Source: a bacterium (GTDB lineage Bacteria; Krumholzibacteriota; Krumholzibacteriia; LZORAL124-64-63). Taken from it: a stretch of DNA of 10,482 bases. The stretch lies in NCBI GenBank assembly GCA_018652925.1, contig JABIBH010000033.1, positions 1-10,482 on the forward strand. Reading direction: 5' to 3'. A program made the position numbers and the translations under genes. Of this stretch, positions 5,648 to 10,482 are shown one piece after another. Positions within the stretch are counted from its first letter, which is position 1; every line of letters starts with the position of its first letter. The notes beneath the pieces are model-generated. The model did no database searches and was not told where the DNA came from. It saw only the letters and a program-made list of their open reading frames with translations.

Positions 5648-8440
5648 ATGAACAGACCAGTCTACTTACTCTGTTTGCTTTTTGTTATAGCATTTACCGC
5701 TCCTTTAGCAGCACAAGATGCTGATGCATGTCTTGATTGCCACGATGATCCCGAGTGGACAGAAAATCGAGAAGGTAGAGTTGTGTCAATGCATGTGGAC
5801 ATTGAGCAATTCAACAACTCGATTCACGGTAAAGAAGAAGTTACCTGTGTTGATTGTCATGCTGATCTCGATGGTTTCGATCTTGATGAGGATGAGCATC
5901 CAGAGCGATTGGAACCAGTAGATTGTGCTGAATGTCATGATGATGTTGCCGACATTTATATGGCGAGTATGCATGGTACCGAGATTGATAACGGAAATCC
6001 ACATGCACCTCATTGCTGGGACTGTCATGGTGCACATAATATTCTGCCTCCCCAGAACCCGGATTCAAAAGTTAATAAATTCAATATTCCAATTATGTGT
6101 GGAAGTTGTCATAAAGAGGGTGCTGCTGTTGCAAGAATGTACGACATCCCTCAAGACAGTATCCTGACCAACTACTCATTAAGTATTCACGGTGAGGGGC
6201 TATATAAAAGAGGTCTGACAATTTCTGCCGTTTGCTCGGATTGTCATACTGCACACTCGGTATTACCACACACTGATCCTTTTTCTTCTATTCACAGGGA
6301 TAATGTAGCTGGAATGTGCCAGCAGTGTCACGGCAGAATTGAACAGGTTCACCAGAAAATAATTGCTGGCGAGCTCTGGGAATCAGAACCGGATAAAGTA
6401 CCAGCCTGTATTGAATGTCACCAGCCTCATAAAGTTAGAATGGTTTACTATGAAGAAGGTGTTTCATCCAAGGAATGCCTTGATTGCCACGGTAAACATG
6501 ATCTGACAACAACCCGTAAAGGCGAGATTGTCTCTTTGTATGCAGATGCTGCAGTTATGCATGATTCAGCTCACAAAGATGTATCTTGTGCACAATGTCA
6601 CACAGGTGCAACCCCATCCCTTGAAAGATCATGCTCAACCATAATTGACAAAGTCGATTGTTCCATCTGCCATGCTGATCAAGCTATACAGTATGCTTCA
6701 AGTACACATGGTCAATTACTGGCAAAAGGTGATTCTGACGCACCGGATTGTGACTCTTGTCACGGAACCCACGACATTATGAGTAACAGTGACGTAGATT
6801 CTCCAACCTACGTCAGTAACATCGCTACTCTTTGTGGCAAATGCCATGGCTCTGGAGAAGTTGTTGCCAATCGTCGTGAAGATGGTATGGCTAATATGGT
6901 TGAAAACTATGAAGCAAGTGTTCATGGCCGTGCAATGCAGGAAAGTGGACTTGTAGTTTCTGCTACCTGTACTCATTGCCATACTTCTCACCAGGTGCTT
7001 CCTCAAGATAACCTGGAGTCAAGCATACACAGGGCCAATATTGTTGATACTTGCTCCCTGTGCCACAAAGGTATTTTCGAGACCTTTAAAAACAGTATTC
7101 ACTTTACTGGTGAAGAGACTGAAAATGCCAAGTTGCCAATGTGTGACGATTGCCATACTTCACATACAATTTCCAGAACAGCTGGAACAGGATTCAAGCT
7201 GGAAGTAGTTGAGTCTTGCGGTCATTGTCATGAAGATGTTATGGAAACATATTTTGAGACTTTCCACGGCAAAGTATCCGGCCTTGGTTTCGATGCTGCC
7301 GCTAAATGTCAAGACTGTCACGGTGCTCATAATGTGCTTTCACTATTGGATCCGGACTCAATGACTTCACGATCAAACATTGTCGCCACCTGTGGCCAAT
7401 GCCATGAAGGTAGCCATGAGCGATTTGCCGGATTTATGCCTCATGCAACACATAGGGACAAGGAAAAGTATCCAGGAGTTTACTGGACATGGTTTGCAAT
7501 GACTGGATTGCTAATCGGGACATTCTCATTCTTTGGACTTCATACATTGATGTGGATGCCAAGGTCATTCAAGGCAATGAGGCACGGTAGAAAGCTTCGG
7601 GAAAAATCCAAGGGCCAAAAAGAGGTTAAACGATTCTCAAGGCTTCACCGACAGCTGCATGTTCTGATTATTATTAGTTTCTTATCACTTGCTGTCACCG
7701 GTATGACCCTGAAGTACTCCTACCTGCCTTGGGCTCAATTTTTATCGAATTTCCTTGGTGGGTTTGCTGTAACCGGGTTTGTGCACAGGCTTGGAGCCGT
7801 AATCACATTCTTCTACTTTGCAGCACACTTGGTACAATTGACTATGATGTGGAAAAGATCAAAAAAGAGCATAAAGGAATTCTTGCTAGGACCGGACTCA
7901 ATGGTTCCAAATGCACGCGATGGTCACGAGCTTGTCCAGACAATAAAATGGTTTATCGGAATGGGCCACAGGCCAAGATATGGTCGATGGACTTACTGGG
8001 AGAAGTTTGACTACTTTGCTGTTTTCTGGGGTGTTGCAATGATTGGATTTACTGGTCTAACACTATGGTTCCCTGAATTCTTTACTAGATTCTTGCCGGG
8101 ATCATTTATCAATATTGCGACAGTAATTCACTCTGACGAGGCGTTGTTGGCAACTGGATTTATCTTTACAATCCACTTCTTTAACACTCACTTCCGTCCG
8201 GATAAATTCCCAATGGATCCTGTTATCTTTACAGGAAGTATTCCGTTGGAAGAGTTCAAAGAAGATCGACCAAGAGAATATGAGGAACTTGTTGAAAGTG
8301 GTAAATTGGAAGAACTTCTGGTCGATCCAAAGCCAACCTACATTGTGAGATGGCGTAAGGTGTTTGGGTTCGTAGCGCTGTTTATTGGACTGTCGCTTGT
8401 AATAATCATAATTGTAGCCCAGTTGATTGGTTATCATTAG
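5648..8440 (+). CDS. 19-heme cytochrome c fused to a cytochrome-b membrane domain (CbcL-like layout)
   Basis: A 930-residue inner-membrane protein. The signal peptide is about residues 1-22. Nineteen CxxCH motifs follow between residues 28 and 586, then about six membrane helices (612-635, 668-690, 705-735, 787-809, 823-848, 905-928). The membrane part resembles FdnI/HydC-type diheme cytochrome b. Candidate b-heme His residues are in HRQLH (667-671), [16 protein letters not shown] (712-727) and [23 protein letters not shown] (827-849). Geobacter CbcL has the same order of parts with fewer hemes and links menaquinol to periplasmic cytochromes, so that role is inferred here. The c part contains an internal duplication of an eight-heme block. 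I use ATG 5648, seven bases after AGGAAGA; a TTG one codon upstream is less likely. It is divergent from the decaheme/barrel operon. Electron direction and exact donor are not visible. Confidence 0.92.
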   Translation: MNRPVYLLCLLFVIAFTAPLAAQDADACLDCHDDPEWTENREGRVVSMHVDIEQFNNSIHGKEEVTCVDCHADLDGFDLDEDEHPERLEPVDCAECHDDVADIYMASMHGTEIDNGNPHAPHCWDCHGAHNILPPQNPDSKVNKFNIPIMCGSCHKEGAAVARMYDIPQDSILTNYSLSIHGEGLYKRGLTISAVCSDCHTAHSVLPHTDPFSSIHRDNVAGMCQQCHGRIEQVHQKIIAGELWESEPDKVPACIECHQPHKVRMVYYEEGVSSKECLDCHGKHDLTTTRKGEIVSLYADAAVMHDSAHKDVSCAQCHTGATPSLERSCSTIIDKVDCSICHADQAIQYASSTHGQLLAKGDSDAPDCDSCHGTHDIMSNSDVDSPTYVSNIATLCGKCHGSGEVVANRREDGMANMVENYEASVHGRAMQESGLVVSATCTHCHTSHQVLPQDNLESSIHRANIVDTCSLCHKGIFETFKNSIHFTGEETENAKLPMCDDCHTSHTISRTAGTGFKLEVVESCGHCHEDVMETYFETFHGKVSGLGFDAAAKCQDCHGAHNVLSLLDPDSMTSRSNIVATCGQCHEGSHERFAGFMPHATHRDKEKYPGVYWTWFAMTGLLIGTFSFFGLHTLMWMPRSFKAMRHGRKLREKSKGQKEVKRFSRLHRQLHVLIIISFLSLAVTGMTLKYSYLPWAQFLSNFLGGFAVTGFVHRLGAVITFFYFAAHLVQLTMMWKRSKKSIKEFLLGPDSMVPNARDGHELVQTIKWFIGMGHRPRYGRWTYWEKFDYFAVFWGVAMIGFTGLTLWFPEFFTRFLPGSFINIATVIHSDEALLATGFIFTIHFFNTHFRPDKFPMDPVIFTGSIPLEEFKEDRPREYEELVESGKLEELLVDPKPTYIVRWRKVFGFVALFIGLSLVIIIIVAQLIGYH
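5846..7231 (+). repeat. Duplicated eight-heme block within the 19-heme protein
   Basis: Hemes 2-9 (first Cys at residues 67, 93, 123, 151, 196, 224, 254, 277) match hemes 10-17 (314, 338, 368, 396, 441, 469, 499, 524). The six central pairs are all offset by exactly 245 residues, and the outer two by 247. Sequence agrees too, for example [21 protein letters not shown] against [21 protein letters not shown]. Within each block a two-heme unit with 28-residue spacing occurs twice, and once more at 554-586. Confidence 0.9.
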
Positions 8441-8450
8441 GATTTGAGTT

Positions 8451-8474
8451 GGGGCCCGTTAAAAACCGGGCCCC
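8451..8474 (+). other. GC-rich hairpin in the leader of the transglutaminase-like gene
   Basis: GGGGCCCG and CGGGCCCC form a perfect 8-bp, all-GC stem with an 8-base TTAAAAAC loop, in the 54-base gap between the 19-heme gene and the next gene. No T-run follows on either strand, so it is a poor intrinsic terminator. It may act as an mRNA stabiliser or processing point that lowers expression of the downstream gene. Confidence 0.6.
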
Positions 8475-8494
8475 GCTGGTAAAAGGAGTAAATC

Positions 8495-9946
8495 ATGAAA
8501 CGACTAATTACTATATCTATATTAGTAATACTGATGTCTATGTCTTTATTTGCAGAAGACTCAATCAAGTTTAACGGAACCTACTGGTATATTCTGGATA
8601 ACATTACCGAAGTTGGCCCAGACGCTGAATTCAAACTCTGGATGTCGATACCAACCAGTGACGCCTCGCAGGATCTTGTGATTCGCAACATATACCCAAA
8701 ACCGGCAGAAATCTCTGAAGATACTGAACAAGGCAATCGGATTGGAATCTGGAGTCTTGTACCGGTGGAAGATCAACTAACTTTACTTGTTAAAATTGAA
8801 ATTAGCGGGGAGTCGCACCCGGTTTTAACAAATATCAATGCAGCCGATGTAAAGCCGTACAACAAAGATTCAAAATTGTTCAAGCGATTTACAGCTTCAG
8901 GTCAGTGGATTGATACTGAAGGAGCAGCTTTGGACAGAGCTCTTTCAATTGTTGGCAACCAGACAAACCCATATCTTCAGGCAAAAGCTATATTCAGTTG
9001 GATGAATGATAATATGAATTTTATTCCAGCTAACCAGGCAGAACGGTCTGCGAAAACAACCTTGATGCTCAGAAGCGGAGATTGTGGTCAGTATTCAATT
9101 CTTTTTACTGCAATGTGCAGGTCCCTGGAAATACCAACAAGGGTTGTCAGTGGATTCTGGATTAATGGCGGACATCATCGCTGGTCTGAATTTTATATTG
9201 AGGGTGAGGGCTGGATTCCTGTAGATGTTGCAGCTGCTCAAATTCTAATGCCTGATCATGTAGTTTTTTCTGAAGCTGAAAAAAACAGCTTTCTTGAACA
9301 GAAAAAAATTACAACAAGTAATCCTGAATGGTTTTTTGGTAACAGTCCAGCAAGTCTGATAAGAGTAACTACTGGAAACAATATTACAGTTCCTTCAAAG
9401 ACAGGAAAAACTGCGCGATTTGTTTCACTCGAACCGGGTGGAGTAAATGCCTTTCCAGAAGCTTCAGAGGTTTATGGTCTGAATAATGATGTTGTTCAGG
9501 GTAGTTATTTCCTAACCGGGAAACAGTCAAATAATAGTGATTATGCTCACAACATTGCCCACCAGAAGCTTGCATCAAAATTTTTCAAACATGGTCTGCT
9601 TGATATTGTTGAGCGAGGTTGTTTATTTGCACAGGAAGAAGATCCTGATGGCGTAGCAAGCTGGATTAACCTGGGAAAAGTTGCTTTACGCAAAGGAAAA
9701 TACCCCAAAGCTGAAGCATATTTCAAGCGGGCAATGCGGGGTACTGTAACAGATAGAAAAGATAAACTTGAGAGTATAATCTGGGTTCACAATTATCTTG
9801 GTAATTGTTATGATTTGATTGGTCGCAGGGATATGGCTCTGGAGCAGTACAGGAAGGTACTCGCATTAGATAATAACTACAGAGGTGCTGTAGCTTATGC
9901 TGAAAAGTTCAGCAACAGACCGTTCATGAAGTCAGATTTTGAGTGA
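8495..9946 (+). CDS. Exported transglutaminase-like protein with C-terminal TPR repeats
   Basis: A 483-residue protein with a signal peptide (about 1-20, cleavage before EDSIKF). It has an N-terminal beta-rich part (25-135) and a transglutaminase-like core at about 155-250. The core shows the triad in family context: Cys197 in RSGDCGQY, His228 in HHRWSEFY and Asp244 in GWIPVDVA. Two TPR-like helical pairs follow at about 388-412 and 430-462. Proteins of this superfamily are often proteases or acyl-transfer enzymes rather than true crosslinkers. A complete triad suggests an active enzyme in the periplasm. AGGAG (8484-8488) gives a clear ribosome-binding site, and the gene follows the 19-heme gene by 54 bases, so it is probably in the same operon. 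A role in assembling or processing the cytochromes is a guess from position. No CxxCH is present. Confidence 0.85.
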   Translation: MKRLITISILVILMSMSLFAEDSIKFNGTYWYILDNITEVGPDAEFKLWMSIPTSDASQDLVIRNIYPKPAEISEDTEQGNRIGIWSLVPVEDQLTLLVKIEISGESHPVLTNINAADVKPYNKDSKLFKRFTASGQWIDTEGAALDRALSIVGNQTNPYLQAKAIFSWMNDNMNFIPANQAERSAKTTLMLRSGDCGQYSILFTAMCRSLEIPTRVVSGFWINGGHHRWSEFYIEGEGWIPVDVAAAQILMPDHVVFSEAEKNSFLEQKKITTSNPEWFFGNSPASLIRVTTGNNITVPSKTGKTARFVSLEPGGVNAFPEASEVYGLNNDVVQGSYFLTGKQSNNSDYAHNIAHQKLASKFFKHGLLDIVERGCLFAQEEDPDGVASWINLGKVALRKGKYPKAEAYFKRAMRGTVTDRKDKLESIIWVHNYLGNCYDLIGRRDMALEQYRKVLALDNNYRGAVAYAEKFSNRPFMKSDFE

Positions 9947-10127
9947 GAGCAAAGAATACAAGAATATTCGATATTAATGAATTTAAATCATAGTATATCA
10001 ATATGATATAACTATGTGAAAATAAATGAGTTATGGGTAACATCCTGCTTGTGGAAGGGTGTTTCAGTGCATAATGTTAGCAACTGGTAACTAGTTTGTT
10101 GATTACTTAACATGGAGGCATGAATTC
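9947..10127. promoter_or_regulatory. Intergenic region with a long imperfect palindrome
   Basis: A gene-free gap between the transglutaminase-like gene and the last cytochrome gene. At 9989-10016, CATAGTATATCA and TGATATAACTATG form a 12-bp inverted repeat with one bulged A and a 3-base spacer. It is a candidate operator, or part of the promoter region of the following gene. No clear terminator follows the TGA at 9944-9946; AATAT-TCG-ATATT at 9963-9975 is too weak to count. No convincing -35/-10 pair was found. Confidence 0.4.
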
Positions 10128-10482
10128 ATGTCGCGCTCAGTTTTTAAATTAATTCTTTTGGTCTTGCTCCTTCCTGTCATTTGCTTGTCACAGGAAAACG
10201 ATATCTGCGCAGATTGTCATACTGACTCAGGTGGTGATCCAGTTGAGGTTTCAACTGCATCATTAATGGGTTCTGCTCATGAAGATTTTGATTGTGTGGA
10301 CTGTCACTATTTAGAAGATCCTGAAGATCATGCTGAAGACCTTGATGATGTGGATTGTGGCGAATGCCATGATGAGGTGTCGGAACAATATACTATACAT
10401 GGTAGAGCAGTAGTTGGTGAATCTGCTTACGCACCCCAATGTAAAGATTGTCATGGAACTCACCGGATTTTACCGCCTAGAC
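10128..10482 (+). CDS. Exported multiheme c-type cytochrome, N-terminal part (cut by window end)
   Basis: 118 codons are visible with no stop before the window end. The signal peptide is about residues 1-21 (core LILLVLLLPVICL). Four CxxCH motifs follow: CADCH (27), CVDCH (56), CGECH (77) and CKDCH (105). The pattern follows the start of the 19-heme protein upstream. CGECHDEVSEQY matches its [12 protein letters not shown], and APQCKDCHGTHRILPP matches its [16 protein letters not shown]. It is therefore a paralogue, and may or may not carry the same membrane domain. The ATG at 10128 lies nine bases after GGAGG (10114-10118); two nearer ATGs (10112 and 10120) lead into other frames. Acidic residues are frequent between hemes (LEDPEDHAEDLDD). 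Confidence 0.9.
   Translation, partial: MSRSVFKLILLVLLLPVICLSQENDICADCHTDSGGDPVEVSTASLMGSAHEDFDCVDCHYLEDPEDHAEDLDDVDCGECHDEVSEQYTIHGRAVVGESAYAPQCKDCHGTHRILPPR

Noticed and set aside
5648..8440. Reading the heme-rich repeats as a CRISPR or tandem DNA repeat
   Set aside because: The repetition is at protein level (CxxCH spacing). The DNA of the copies differs too much for a repeat array.

Overview
The window comes from a moderately AT-rich Gram-negative bacterium, probably anaerobic or facultative. Two secreted multiheme c-type cytochromes, the start of a third, an outer-membrane beta-barrel ending in Phe, and a Na+-pumping decarboxylase subunit all fit such a host. I cannot place it to a phylum from the sequence.

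Layout. (1) Positions 2-1284 (+): the 3' end of a biotin-carrier protein or domain, followed by the membrane beta subunit of a Na+-translocating decarboxylase. (2) 1308-1810 (-): a BrnT/BrnA toxin-antitoxin pair with a 4-base ATGA overlap, converging on the decarboxylase gene. (3) 2022-5266 (-): a two-gene porin-cytochrome module. It has a periplasmic decaheme cytochrome (MtrA/DmsE/PioA type), then an MtrB/PioB-like barrel 16 bases downstream, closed by a strong intrinsic terminator. (4) 5267-5647: a divergent control region with several palindromes and repeats. (5) 5648-9946 (+): a 930-residue inner-membrane protein with 19 CxxCH motifs fused to a cytochrome-b membrane domain (CbcL-like layout), then an exported transglutaminase-like/TPR protein. 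(6) 10128-10482 (+): the start of another exported multiheme cytochrome, cut by the window edge.

The genes suggest an electron route across the envelope. The cytochrome-b/19-heme protein could take electrons from menaquinol and pass them in the periplasm to the decaheme protein, which would carry them through the barrel to the cell surface. The same parts could also run inward.

The most striking feature is in the barrel gene. An in-frame TGA at 2503-2505 splits it into a 597-codon part and a 141-codon part in the same frame. The second part has typical barrel sequence, ends in Phe, and its stop lies just before the terminator. Directly after the TGA there is a two-tier stem-loop: an 8-bp lower stem starting at the first base after TGA, and a 6-7 bp upper stem whose small loop begins GGU. 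This fits the general design of a bacterial SECIS element. I therefore propose that the barrel is a selenoprotein with Sec598 in a long, probably surface-exposed loop, seven residues after Cys591. A nonsense mutation or sequence error is the main alternative.
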